Positions 18,332-27,230 of a DNA stretch of 64,000 bases are shown here, piece by piece; the stretch's first letter is position 1; the number at the start of each line of letters is the position of its first letter. The notes under the pieces were generated by a model, which was not told where the DNA came from, searched no databases, and saw only the letters and a list, made by a program, of their open reading frames with translations. Source of the stretch: Clostridia bacterium UC5.1-1D2 (GTDB taxonomy: Bacteria > Bacillota > Clostridia > Lachnospirales > Lachnospiraceae); NCBI GenBank assembly GCA_001304855.1, contig BBZN01000014.1, positions 1 to 64,000 on the forward strand, written 5' to 3'. Position numbers and translations under genes: made by a program.

Positions 18332-19416
18332 ATGAAAAAATTAGCAGCATCTTTATTGGCAGTATCTATGATCGCTCCCTGGCCGGATGTGGTTCCTCCG
18401 GCACAGCTCCCACAACCGCAGCTCCCGCTGCCTCAGAGACAGCGGCAGAGGCAGGTTCCGCAGTGGATGTCCAGGCGGAAACCGGGGATTATCCCGAATA
18501 CCACTGGACTGCTGCAATGACCGTAGCCGAAACTACCATTAATTATATGATGGTGGAGAAATTTGCCCAGCTTCTGGATGAGAAAAGCGGCGGAAAAATT
18601 ACCGTAGATATATATCCGGGAGGCCAGCTTGGCAATACCACGGAATTTACGGAAGCAGTTATCGGCGGTTCCATCGACATTGGCACAGGCATGACAACCG
18701 ACCTGGTTGATTTTATACCGGCCTACGCAATTTTTGACATGCCCAACCTCTTTGACACGGTAGAGCAGATGAGGGCGGTGCTGAACGGAGATTTTGTAGA
18801 CGTATTGAACGAGTACAACAACCAGGGAGGCATTCAGATGCTGGGTTATTCCGACGCAGGCTTCCGCCAGCTCACCTCCAACAAGCCGGTGCATGCGCTG
18901 TCCGATCTGTCCGGTCAGAAAATCCGTGTTATGACCAACCAGTATCACATCGCTTACTGGAACGCTCTGGGTGCGGCGGCAACTCCCATGCAGTTTACAG
19001 AGGTATTTATGGGGCTTCAGCAGGGGACTATCGACGGCGAGGAAAATCCCTACATGAACATTATAGGGAACAACTTCCAGGAAGTTCAGAAATATGTGAT
19101 CGAAACCAATCATGTAGGTCATATTATTACCTTCTTTATGAACAATGACCTGTACCAGAGCCTGCCTGAGAATGTGCGCGCTTTGGTGGATGAATGCGCG
19201 GCGGAGGCGGTAAGCTACGGCAACAGCCAGGCCGACGAGAGCATTGCCGCTTACAAGAAGCAGTGTGAGGACGCCGGATGCGAGATAATTGTTCTGGACG
19301 ATGCGGTTCTGGGAGAACTGAAGGACAAAGCGGTTGTTGTATACGACATGGTGAGGGAGAATCTGGGAGACGAGCTGGTTGACCAGTTAATGAGTGCAAT
19401 TGATGCTGTAAAATAA
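18332..19416 (+). CDS. dctP: TRAP transporter substrate-binding lipoprotein, lost base in signal peptide
   Basis: Extracytoplasmic solute receptor of the DctP family, about 361 residues. ATG 18332 has AGGAG upstream. The signal peptide MKKLAASLLAVSMIA continues after restoring one base near 18372 into LAGCGSSG, a lipobox, so the protein is a lipid-anchored receptor as expected in a Gram-positive. The mature part shows GGKITVDIYPGGQLG, DLSGQKIRVM, the ligand-arginine region, and TEVFMGLQQGTIDGEENP. The neighbouring metallohydrolase suggests an N-acyl or cyclic amide-type solute, but that is inference. Confidence 0.93.
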
Positions 19417-19427
19417 GGAGTAAACAA

Positions 19428-20561
19428 GTGGGAGCATATTTAATCAGGAATGGTAAAATATATAATCCAATCACCCATGAGCTCTATGACGGAGATATAG
19501 CAGTGGAAAAGGGAAGAATCGCCTCCGGCCCTTTGTCAGAGGGATATGAGACAATTGATGCCGATGGCTGTATAGTCACTGCCGGATTGATTGATTACCA
19601 TGTTCACTATTTTAATCACGGGACGGAAAACGGCGTAAATCCTGATGCAGCCTCCTTTCCCTGCGGTGTAACCACCGCAGTGGACGGGGGAAGCTGCGGA
19701 GCCGCCAACTATGAGCTGTATCGCAAGAGTGTGATGGCATTCAGCGATGTCCGGATCCTGAATATGCTTCTGATGGGAAGCGGCGGGCAGATTACAGACC
19801 GGTATCCTGAGCATTTGGAGGAGAAGTATTTTGATATAGAAAAGATCAGAGCGCTTTTTTCCAGATACCCCAGGAATCTGACCGGACTGAAACTGCGCCT
19901 GTCTGAAGGGATTATCGGGGCCCAAGAAGGGGAGCGCTCCCTTATGAGGACAGTGGAACTTGCGGAAGAACTTGGCTGCAATGTGTGCGTACATATTACC
20001 AACCCTGTGATGGAGCTGGAAAGATTGGCCGGATATCTGCGGAAAGGTGATGTGATCTGTCATATCTACCAGGGAAAAGGCAGGGATACGGTCCTTGGAC
20101 CCGACGGCTCCATACACAGAGGAATCCTGGAGGCGAGAGAGCGGGGCGTCCTCTTTGACGCCAGCAACGGCTGCAACAATTACGATCTGGAGATCTGCCG
20201 CAGAGCTATGGAACAGGGCTTTACACCCGATATTATCAGCTCCGACATCAACACCTCCGGCTTTTACCGCCAGCCCCTCCACAGCCTGCCAAGGATACTC
20301 AGCAAGTTTATGGACATGGGCATGACTCTCGCCCAGGTCCTGGACGCAGCCACCCTTCGCCCGGCCCAACTGATCCGGCGGGAGGATCTGGCGTCTTTGG
20401 AACCTGGCACCACAGCCGACATAGCTGTTTTCAAAGTAAAGAAAAAGGATGTTCTTTATCAGGACAGAGCCGGACACACCTTCAAAGGCCGCCATGTAAT
20501 TGTTCCGCAGATGACGATAAAGAGCGGGGCAATCATGTACTGTCAGGCAGATTTTTGCTGA
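19428..20561 (+). CDS. Amidohydrolase-superfamily metallohydrolase in TRAP operon
   Basis: Intact 377-residue enzyme of the amidohydrolase superfamily (dihydroorotase / D-aminoacylase / EF_0837-like deacetylase branch). GTG 19428 follows AAGGAG, 11 bp after dctP, so it belongs to the operon. Metal-site residues: HxH in LIDYHVHYF, the probable carboxylated lysine in GLKLRLSEG, His in CVHITN and CHIYQGKG, and the Asp in SSDIN. The C-terminal strand GTTADIAVFKVKKKD closes the small beta domain. It probably hydrolyses an amide or cyclic amide imported by the TRAP system; the substrate is unknown. Confidence 0.85.
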   Translation: MGAYLIRNGKIYNPITHELYDGDIAVEKGRIASGPLSEGYETIDADGCIVTAGLIDYHVHYFNHGTENGVNPDAASFPCGVTTAVDGGSCGAANYELYRKSVMAFSDVRILNMLLMGSGGQITDRYPEHLEEKYFDIEKIRALFSRYPRNLTGLKLRLSEGIIGAQEGERSLMRTVELAEELGCNVCVHITNPVMELERLAGYLRKGDVICHIYQGKGRDTVLGPDGSIHRGILEARERGVLFDASNGCNNYDLEICRRAMEQGFTPDIISSDINTSGFYRQPLHSLPRILSKFMDMGMTLAQVLDAATLRPAQLIRREDLASLEPGTTADIAVFKVKKKDVLYQDRAGHTFKGRHVIVPQMTIKSGAIMYCQADFC

Positions 20562-20581
20562 AATATCATAGAAATAATGGG

Positions 20582-20620
20582 CAGCCGGGAAGCGCTTCAT
20601 GGTACTTCCCGGCTGTTTAT
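20582..20620 (+). terminator. Terminator of the TRAP operon
   Basis: Perfect 11-bp arms CAGCCGGGAAG (20582-20592) and CTTCCCGGCTG (20605-20615) followed by TTTAT. Confidence 0.85.
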
Positions 20621-20726
20621 ATGGTGATTTCCGCTATTTTCACTGCCCCCCACCCACCGGGATTCTGAAAGTACACAAAAATATGTAACGTAACAGTTGC
20701 AGTCAAATAAAAATAATCGAAACCTC

Positions 20727-20755
20727 TTGCATTTGTCCCGATTCTTTGGTAAAAT
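20727..20755 (+). promoter_or_regulatory. rpsF-ssb-rpsR promoter and leader
   Basis: TTGCAT (20727-20732), 17 nt, TAAAAT (20750-20755). The leader to rpsF contains a hairpin GCTCCTG/CAGGGGC (about 20781-20803). It could be the S6:S18 autoregulatory leader known for this operon, but I could not confirm the motif. Confidence 0.6.
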
Positions 20756-20831
20756 AGTACTCCGTGACATATTATATCCTTGCTCCTGTTACTGAAAGCA
20801 GGGGCCAGAGACCACAAGGAGGTAAAGCAAG

Positions 20832-21119
20832 ATGAACAAGTATGAATTAACCGTTGTTCTGAATGTGAAGCTTGACGACGAGCAGCGCGCAGCAGCACTC
20901 GAGAAGGTAAAGGGTTACATCACCCGTTTCGGGGGAACTGTAACCAACGTAGATGAGTGGGGCAAGAAGAGACTTGCATATGAGATCCAGAAGATGCATG
21001 AAGCTTTCTACTATTTCATCCAGTTCGAGTCTGATTCTGTATGCCCTAACGAAGTAGAAGCACACATTCGTATTATGGAACCAGTTATCAGATACTTATG
21101 CGTTAAAGTAGAAGCATAA
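20832..21119 (+). CDS. rpsF: 30S ribosomal protein S6
   Basis: Intact 95-residue S6, with MNKYELTVVLNVKLDDEQRA, VTNVDEWGKKRLAYEIQKM, and the C-terminal EPVIRYLCVKVEA typical of Firmicutes. It binds S18 and 16S rRNA in the 30S platform. The start follows AAGGAGG. First gene of the conserved rpsF-ssb-rpsR operon. Confidence 0.97.
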   Translation: MNKYELTVVLNVKLDDEQRAAALEKVKGYITRFGGTVTNVDEWGKKRLAYEIQKMHEAFYYFIQFESDSVCPNEVEAHIRIMEPVIRYLCVKVEA

Positions 21120-21167
21120 GAGATACCCAGACCGCTTAAGCGGGAATAAAAAAGGAAGAGTGACCAT

Positions 21168-21625
21168 ATGAACAGAGTTATCTTAATGGGAAGATTGACA
21201 AGAGACCCGGAAGTCAGATATTCACAGGGAGAGCGTTCCATGGCAATTGCCAGGTACACCCTTGCAGTGGACAGAAGAGGCCGCAGAAGCCAGGATAGTT
21301 CAGAGCAGCAGGCGGATTTCATCAATTGCGTTGCATTTGACCGCGCGGCGGAATTTGCGGAGAAATATTTCCGTCAGGGTATGCGTGTCCTTGTGTCCGG
21401 AAGAATACAGACAGGTAGCTATGTAAATAAGGAAGGTCAGAAAGTATACACCACCGAGTCATTTTGGATGACCAGGAATTCGCAGACAGTAAGGGCGCAG
21501 CATCTGACATGGGCGGCTACGGACAGTCAGCTCCCTCTCAGAGACCGGCTCCTACCAGTGCGATTGGTGATGGGTTTATGAACATTCCCGACGGGGTGGA
21601 GGACGAAGGGCTTCCATTCAATTAG
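21168..21625 (+). CDS. ssb: Single-stranded DNA-binding protein, one lost base
   Basis: SSB with an N-terminal OB fold (MNRVILMGRLTRDPEVRYS; FINCVAFDRAAEFAEKYFRQG; GRIQTGSYVNKEGQKVYTTE). A lost G near 21450 breaks the frame. Restoring it gives VILDDQEFADSKG, a Gly/Ser/Gln-rich linker, and the acidic tail DGVEDEGLPFN ending at TAG 21623-21625, the canonical tail that recruits repair and replication proteins. Corrected length is about 152 residues. The gene is essential, so the break must be a sequence error. It lies between rpsF and rpsR. Confidence 0.95.
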
Positions 21626-21663
21626 GATGTTCCATGGTTGAATAATAAAGGAGGACAACACCA

Positions 21664-21932
21664 ATGGCATTTAATAAAACAGATAGACCAGATGGCGCTA
21701 AGATGAGAAGACCAGGCGGAATGCGCAGAAGAAAAAAGTATGCGTATTTTGTGGCGATAAGAACGGAACTATCGATTATAAGGATGTAAATAAGTTAAAG
21801 AGATACGTATCTGAGAGAGGTAAAATCCTTCCCCGCCGTATCACAGGCAACTGCGCAAAGCATCAGAGAGCTTTAACTGTAGCAATCAAGCGCGCCCGCC
21901 ATATTGCACTTATGCCATATACAATGGAATAA
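21664..21932 (+). CDS. rpsR: 30S ribosomal protein S18, one lost base
   Basis: S18 of about 89 residues, split by loss of one A in the run near 21733. The first frame reads [19 protein letters not shown] and RRRKK. The second continues [20 protein letters not shown] and ISGN-type [15 protein letters not shown], ending MPYTME. The cysteine pattern (CVFC, C) is that of the zinc-binding S18 form. ATG follows AAAGGAGG. A real frameshift here would be lethal unless a second copy exists, so this is the best single proof that the window has base-loss errors. A strong terminator follows. Confidence 0.95.
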
Positions 21933-21955
21933 GAACCGTTTGAAAGATTGAGAAT

Positions 21956-21986
21956 CGCTGCTGTCTGCGGACAGCAGCGGTTTTTT
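21956..21986 (+). terminator. Terminator of rpsF-ssb-rpsR
   Basis: Perfect arms CGCTGCTGTC (21956-21965) and GACAGCAGCG (21970-21979) with a TGCG loop, then GTTTTTT. Confidence 0.95.
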
Positions 21987-22021
21987 GTGCAGAATATGGC
22001 GCGCTGGCCGGCTGGCCGCCC

Positions 22022-23490
22022 TCACAGGCGGCCCTTAACACCTCTCCGGGCGGGATTGTCTATGAGACGCCCGTCATAATCAAACCGCGATCCGTGGCAG
22101 GGACAGTCCCAGCTTTTCTCGGAAGGATTCCACTCCAGCTGGCATCCCAGATGGGGACATCTGGCTGAAATCTTGTGGAGTTTTCCCGTCTCATCCTCAT
22201 AGCAGGCATAGCGTTTCAATCCTATTCGTACAATTCCGCCCTGTCCCGGCATCAGATATTTCTTTCTAAAAGGCAGATGGAAGGCGCCCTTCGCCAGGCC
22301 CTGCGCGCTCTCCCACATATCTGTAAACCAACGGGAGGCGGAAGCTTTTACAAGGCATCTCTGAGGGCGGAACAGATCCTCATAGGGATTTTTAAGACCG
22401 CAGATCTGGTCCCGGATAATCATTGCGGACAGGAGCGAGGAGGTCATTCCCCATTTTTTAAAACCTGTAGCCACATACCAGTAAGGCCTGAACAAGGAAT
22501 ATCTTCCTATAAAGGGAATATTGTCATGAGACATGCAGTCCTGGGCCGACCAACGGGCGCTTATGGTGCAGCCCGGATAATACTCGTTTGCTGCAGCTTT
22601 AAGCTGACGGTAGTTTCCGCCTTTGCTGTTCTTTCCTGTCCGGTGGGAGCTGCCGCCCAGAAGAAGCATGTCCTCCGTCCAACGGAAAGAAAGGCCGTTT
22701 TTATCCGCACTGTAATACATGCCCTCCAGCCGCCGGGTCCCGGTAAGCCCCAGCACATAGCTTCTGTCCTGGTGAAGCCGCATAAAGTAAAACCCCGGCA
22801 GATTCATAAATGGATAGTGGGAGGCAAAGACAATATGCTCTGCGGTCACAGTCCCGCCGTCTGTATACAGCGTATGCTTTTTAACCTTGATTACTTCTGT
22901 CATCTCGTAAATTGTCACCTTGTGGGATAAAAAACGGATAAATTCCAGTGGATGAAACTGGGCCTGATTATCAAAGCGTACAGCTCCCGTCGTGTGGAAA
23001 GGAAGCCCGGCAGACTCCTGAAAATCAGCGGAAATCCCGAGAAGGGCCGCGGCCCGGGCCTCTTTTTCAGGGCTTCCTTCTTCCCGCTGTCGGTTGAATA
23101 CAGATAGGAAGGCAGACGTTTGAACTGGCATGGGATATTTTCTTCCCGGACAATTTTTTCATAGGCGCCGATGGCATATTCATTGGCAAGGGCGTAGAGC
23201 TCTGCTCTGTGTTTTCCCGCCTTTTTTATAAGATCCGCGTACAGCATCCCATGCTGGCTTGTAATTTTTGCCGTGGTACTGCCGGTCTGCCCGCTGGCGA
23301 TCCGGCGTGCCTCCAGCACAACCACATTCATGCCCTGCTTATTTAAAAGATAGGCTGTTAGAATTCCTGCCATTCCTGCGCCGATAACTGCGGCGTCCAC
23401 ATTGAGGCTTTCCTTTAGAGGAGGTCTGTGGGGGATGGCCACAGTCTGGCTCCATGCCGGTTTCAGCTTGTCGTTCTGCAAAGATTCCAT
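22022..23490 (-). CDS. FAD-dependent oxidoreductase with C-terminal Rieske domain, one lost base
   Basis: About 489 residues after restoring one base near 23066. The N-terminal Rossmann FAD site is AAVIGAGMAGILTAYLL followed by VVVLEARRIASGQTGSTTAK, as in glycine/D-amino-acid-oxidase-like (DAO) proteins. The C-terminus is a Rieske [2Fe-2S] domain with CPHLGCQLEW and CPCHGSRFDYDG. This DAO-Rieske fusion is known in Firmicutes but its substrate is not established. ATG 23490 lies 3 bp after the upstream yyaL stop, so the two form a minus-strand operon. It converges on rpsR, whose terminator separates them. Confidence 0.9.
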
Positions 23491-23493
23491 AAT

Positions 23494-25517
23494 TTACGCT
23501 CCGTTCCGGCGGCTTTGCCCTACCTCTGAAAGGCTTGGAAGGGGAAGGCCGCATACATGATTTTCACACAGATAATAACATAGGCCCTGATCCGGCAGGG
23601 GATACTCTTTTGTAAAAGGCGCCAGCGGGACAGGGTATTTGCATTGCCTGGGCATTTAAAGAGAACTGACAGGGAAGAAGGCGCCTGCTCTCTCATGTAA
23701 TCCCTTAGCTCTTTGGGAACTGTGTTCTCTGCAGAGACGCAGACAAGCTCCTTTTTCTGACCCAGCGCTTGCATAAAGGCCATAAGGGAAAAACAGTGGG
23801 CGGAAGGATAGTCTTTCGCTCCTTCCGACAGGAAGGAAAGCTGGCGGTCTGCAAGCCTCCGCCATTTATCCTCAGCCGTAAGCTGCGCCAGCTTTAAAAG
23901 TACATGGGCCGCGGCGGAATTGCCCGACGGCATAGCGCCGTCATAAATCTCCTTGGGCCGCTCAATCAGTTCCTGGGCGTCGGTTCCGTAGAAATAAAAT
24001 CCTCCGTTGTCATCGTCCCAAAAGAGCTCCGTCATCTGTGCGGCCCTGTGAAGGGCCATCTCCAGATACCCCGTATCCAGAGTTGTCTCATAGAGAGTCA
24101 GCAGGGCCAGACTGTAGTAGGCGTAGTCGTCCAGGTTCCCCAGAAATGCGCTTTCTCCATCCCTGTATCTCACTAACAGCCGGTCATTCGTGTCTGTCAG
24201 ATGGGTTTCCACAAACATCTGCGCTTTTTGGGCCTGTTCCGCATATGGTTGGCGGTCCAGAAGGAACCCGGCTCTTGAAAATGCCATAATCATTATGGAA
24301 TTCCAGGAGGTGAGAATTTTGTCATCCCTGTGAAGGGCCGTACGCTTCAGCCTGTACTGGTATACCCGCCGGCAGAGGGCTTCCATATAACTGTCGGCCT
24401 TATGGTAGTCCTGATTATGGATGAGATTGGTATATTCTTTCCTTCAAAATTACCTTCTTCCGAAAATCCGAACCAGCGGCAAAATCCTCCAGTTCCTTTT
24501 GAGTGAGAATGTCTCCCAGCTCCTCCCGAGAGAAAATATAATATTTACCCTCAACCCCCTGGCTGTCTGCGTCCTGCCCGCAGTAAATCCGCCTCCCTCG
24601 TCCGTCAGCTCCCTGGCCACATAGGCCAGAATGGCGTTTGCGATCCTTCTGTAATAAGGATTGCGTGTAAGCCGGAAGACTTCCAGATAGGCCAGAGCCA
24701 GCAGGCCGTTGTCATACAGCATTTTTTCAAAATGGGGCGCCAGCCACATGTCATCTGTGGAATACCGGGAGAAACCTCCTCCAATCTGGTCCTGGATTCC
24801 TCCCCTGGCCATGGAGGACAATGTCTTGTGGGCCATGGCCAGCGCCTGTTCCTCCTCTGTTTGGACATAAAACATCATAAGAAAAAGAAGATTGTGAGGC
24901 GCCGGAAATTTAGGAGCCCTTCCAAATCCGCCGTACTTCCTGTCAAATCCGGCTTTCAGTTCATTGAAACCCTGCACCGCCAATTCCAGGGAAGGCTGCC
25001 TTTGGCTTTCGCCCCCTTTTTTACTTTTAAACAGAGACAGGACTTCATCACTCATCAAAAGCAGCCGTTTCCTGTCGCTGTCCCACAGCCGGGCCACTTC
25101 GGTTAAAAGCTCCAGAAGCCCCGTCCGGTTGTATCCGGATCTGGCCGGAAGGTAGGTTCCCGCAAAGAAGGGTTTTTTATCCGGCGTCATAATAATTGTA
25201 AGGGGCCATCCGCCCTGCCCGGTCATAGCCTGGCATACCGACATATACACCATATCGATCTCAGGCCGCTCCTCCCGGTCCACCTTTACAGGTACAAAAC
25301 AGGTGTTAAGGATGCGGGCGATCTCCTGATCCTCAAAGGATTCATGGGCCATCACATGACACCAGTGGCAGGTGGAATAGCCAATGCTCAGAAACACAGG
25401 CCTGCGCTCTGCGGAAGCTTTCACAAATGCTTCATCCGACCAGGGATACCAATTTACAGGGTTGTGTGCGTGCTGTAATAAATAGGGAGATTTTTCATTT
25501 ATCAGATGATTTGCCAT
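23494..25517 (-). CDS. YyaL-type DUF255 thioredoxin-domain protein, several lost bases
   Basis: Homologue of YyaL / SPATA20: an N-terminal thioredoxin-like DUF255 domain followed by an alpha/alpha barrel related to N-acylglucosamine epimerases. It is about 675 residues when repaired. Signatures: [35 protein letters not shown] (CxxC), [50 protein letters not shown]. The barrel has [16 protein letters not shown] and [11 protein letters not shown]. Frame breaks lie near 24580, 24470, 24437 and 23635; the true C-terminus probably reads [12 protein letters not shown] and stops at 23494-23496. Function is unknown; the CxxC suggests redox activity. It is the first gene of a pair with the FAD/Rieske enzyme. 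Confidence 0.9.
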
Positions 25518-25846
25518 TTTATTCCTCGCTTCTCTTTCTGCCCGGTATGATAATACGATAACAGTTACTGCATTATATCCGGTAATTTGGATTTGATTAT
25601 GGTTAAAATACAGTAGCCTTTTAAAATTAACCCCATGATATAGTCTCTGTTGATTTGTAAATATTTAACCGCTGTGAGAGAAAAAATATACGGTAAAAGC
25701 CCATGAAGGCCGGGCGCAAAGCCGCAAGCGGAACATGGCTTATAAAAGCTGCAGCGGATAAGCTGATTGAGTATATGGCGGGCCCTCCCCTCATCTGCCC
25801 CGAATCCCGGGCAAAGGGTGATGCGCAGCTGTGGGAAAGCAGGGAG
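25518..25846. other. 329-bp gap without a supported gene
   Basis: Lies between the start of yyaL and the end of the citC-like gene, both on the minus strand. The left 160 bp are AT-rich and presumably hold the yyaL promoter. The right half is GC-rich and contains a TGCCC/GGGCA hairpin near 25796-25813. A plus-strand frame crosses it but shows no ribosome site and no family resemblance. Confidence 0.5.
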
Positions 25847-27079
25847 CTAATAATGTATCACATTTTCTGCTGCCTGAATTCTCCCGACCACATCCTCCGC
25901 CTCGGAACTCAGGAAATACCGCAGTGTACTTTCGGGCACCAGACCGGCGAGGAGCTCTGTATCCTTCTCTTTAACGGCTTTGCGGACTGCGGAAGCGCTG
26001 ATAGCTTTTCCGCAGGCGGTTTTCCGCGGTACGATTATGCATTCAATCCCGGCGTTCGGAAGCTGTTCTTCCATAATCTGGTTATAGATTCCTGTTACCT
26101 GGCTTGTGGGCTCCTCCCCCACATAGCGGCGGGTGATTCCCAGGGCTTCTGCGATTCTTCTGAACACAGCCAGATCCAGCCGGGCGTGACTTTCTATCAC
26201 TGCCTCCTCATCTTTCTGGAAATAACTGGGAAATGTAGCGCTGCTTATAATATAAGGGCCGCTGGAGTGGCAGCAGACATTTCTTATATGGGCGGTCCCT
26301 TCCTTAACCAGACGCTCCCGCACAGAAAAGGGTACCAGACTTGCGTCCTCGCTTACGATAAACAGGTGAACCAGTTCATTGCAGGCGGCAGCCTGTTCCA
26401 CCAGGTACTGATGACCCAGAGTGAAGGGGTTGGCGTTCATGACGATGGCGGCCGCTCCTCTCTGGGCAAAAGGCTCCCCGGTGGATCCAATCTGGGGCAG
26501 AGGCTCCCCGGTGGGCCCAATCCTGGGGCAGAGGCTCCCCGGTGGGCCCAATCTGGGCAGAAGCTCCCCGGTGAGCCCAATCTGGGGCAGAAGCTCCCCG
26601 GTGGATCCAATCTGGGGCAGAGACTCCCCGCTGGGCCCATCCTGAGCCGCCTGAGCAGTTTCCGCCTTCAGCCTGCCCAGATAATCTGTAAATCCGTTTC
26701 TCCGGTTCTCCATAAACACTACCTGGTTCTCCACTCTGGCAATCTCATAGAATCCCAGATCCTCAAAGAATTTGGCGGAGCCGCATTTCGTGTATAAAAA
26801 CAGGTGGGTGTTGCAGCGGCCCACCTGAACCTCCATCAGGTGGGTGACAATCTGATTCATAAGACCTTCCCCCTGATGGCTGCTGCTGACGGCCAGACAC
26901 CGCAGGGTGTTTCCGAAACAGCTGCCTGTGGCGATAAGGCTCCCTTCGCGGTCGAACATGCCGCAGGTGTAGTCTAAGTTGGCGTCCCTGCGTATGCCTT
27001 CCGCCTGCAGCAGCAGATCCAGGGCCTGGCTGCCCCGGATGTCCCCGGGCCTTATCTGTGCTATATAGTAATCGGGCAT
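25847..27079 (-). CDS. citC: CitC-like [citrate lyase] ligase with 10-residue tandem repeat insert
   Basis: 410-residue protein resembling acetate:citrate lyase ligase, which acetylates the prosthetic group of citrate lyase acyl carrier protein. The N-terminal 140 residues are a GNAT-like domain (CLAVSSSHQGEGLMNQIVTHL; FFEDLGFYEIARV). The C-terminal domain is a nucleotidylyltransferase (IVMNANPFTLGHQYLVEQAA, with the HxGH-type motif). It ends with SASAVRKAVKEKD. Between the two lies a repeat of about 60 residues, six units of G-x-T-G-E-x-L-P-Q-I, not part of the family. No citDEF, citX or citG is nearby, so it may act on another acyl carrier or on genes elsewhere. Confidence 0.85.
   Translation of the reverse strand: MPDYYIAQIRPGDIRGSQALDLLLQAEGIRRDANLDYTCGMFDREGSLIATGSCFGNTLRCLAVSSSHQGEGLMNQIVTHLMEVQVGRCNTHLFLYTKCGSAKFFEDLGFYEIARVENQVVFMENRRNGFTDYLGRLKAETAQAAQDGPSGESLPQIGSTGELLPQIGLTGELLPRLGPPGSLCPRIGPTGEPLPQIGSTGEPFAQRGAAAIVMNANPFTLGHQYLVEQAAACNELVHLFIVSEDASLVPFSVRERLVKEGTAHIRNVCCHSSGPYIISSATFPSYFQKDEEAVIESHARLDLAVFRRIAEALGITRRYVGEEPTSQVTGIYNQIMEEQLPNAGIECIIVPRKTACGKAISASAVRKAVKEKDTELLAGLVPESTLRYFLSSEAEDVVGRIQAAENVIHY
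26474..26650. repeat. Six-copy 30-bp tandem repeat inside citC
   Basis: Units begin with CTCCCCGGT-type sequence at 26474, 26504, 26535, 26564, 26594 and 26624. Four spacings are 30 bp or complete; one unit is 31 bp (extra C near 26522) and the next is 29 bp (GGG in place of GGGG near 26556). The frame is therefore shifted for only about ten codons and then restored. Units differ at only a few bases, indicating recent expansion. Confidence 0.9.
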
Positions 27080-27230
27080 GGCGCTTCTCCTTTGTCTTGT
27101 ATCGTATATATTTATTATACAGGAGTCAGAACGTTTGTAAACAGCAGGGACGCCTCTTTTCCCCTCATTGTATTCTTGTCATTCGGACCCGGGTATGATA
27201 CAATTAACCATTATGCCAGGGAGAGAGAAA

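Noticed and set aside
21664-21800. Programmed ribosomal frameshifting in rpsR at the A run
   Set aside because: Many unrelated genes show the same kind of break without slippery sites or stimulatory structures, so a common technical cause is simpler.
25691-25790. Possible c-di-GMP-I (GEMM) riboswitch, because of GGTAAAAGCC and GGGCGCAAAGCC on the plus strand
   Set aside because: The GAAA-loop stem and the closing helix could not be drawn, no matching strand to ACGGTA follows, and no plus-strand gene lies downstream.
26474-26650. Regular 30-bp repeats considered as a CRISPR array
   Set aside because: There are no unique spacers; the units abut and form an in-frame coding repeat within citC.
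25703-26797. Long plus-strand open frame opposite citC
   Set aside because: It mirrors the citC codons, has no ribosome site, and its translation shows no domain.
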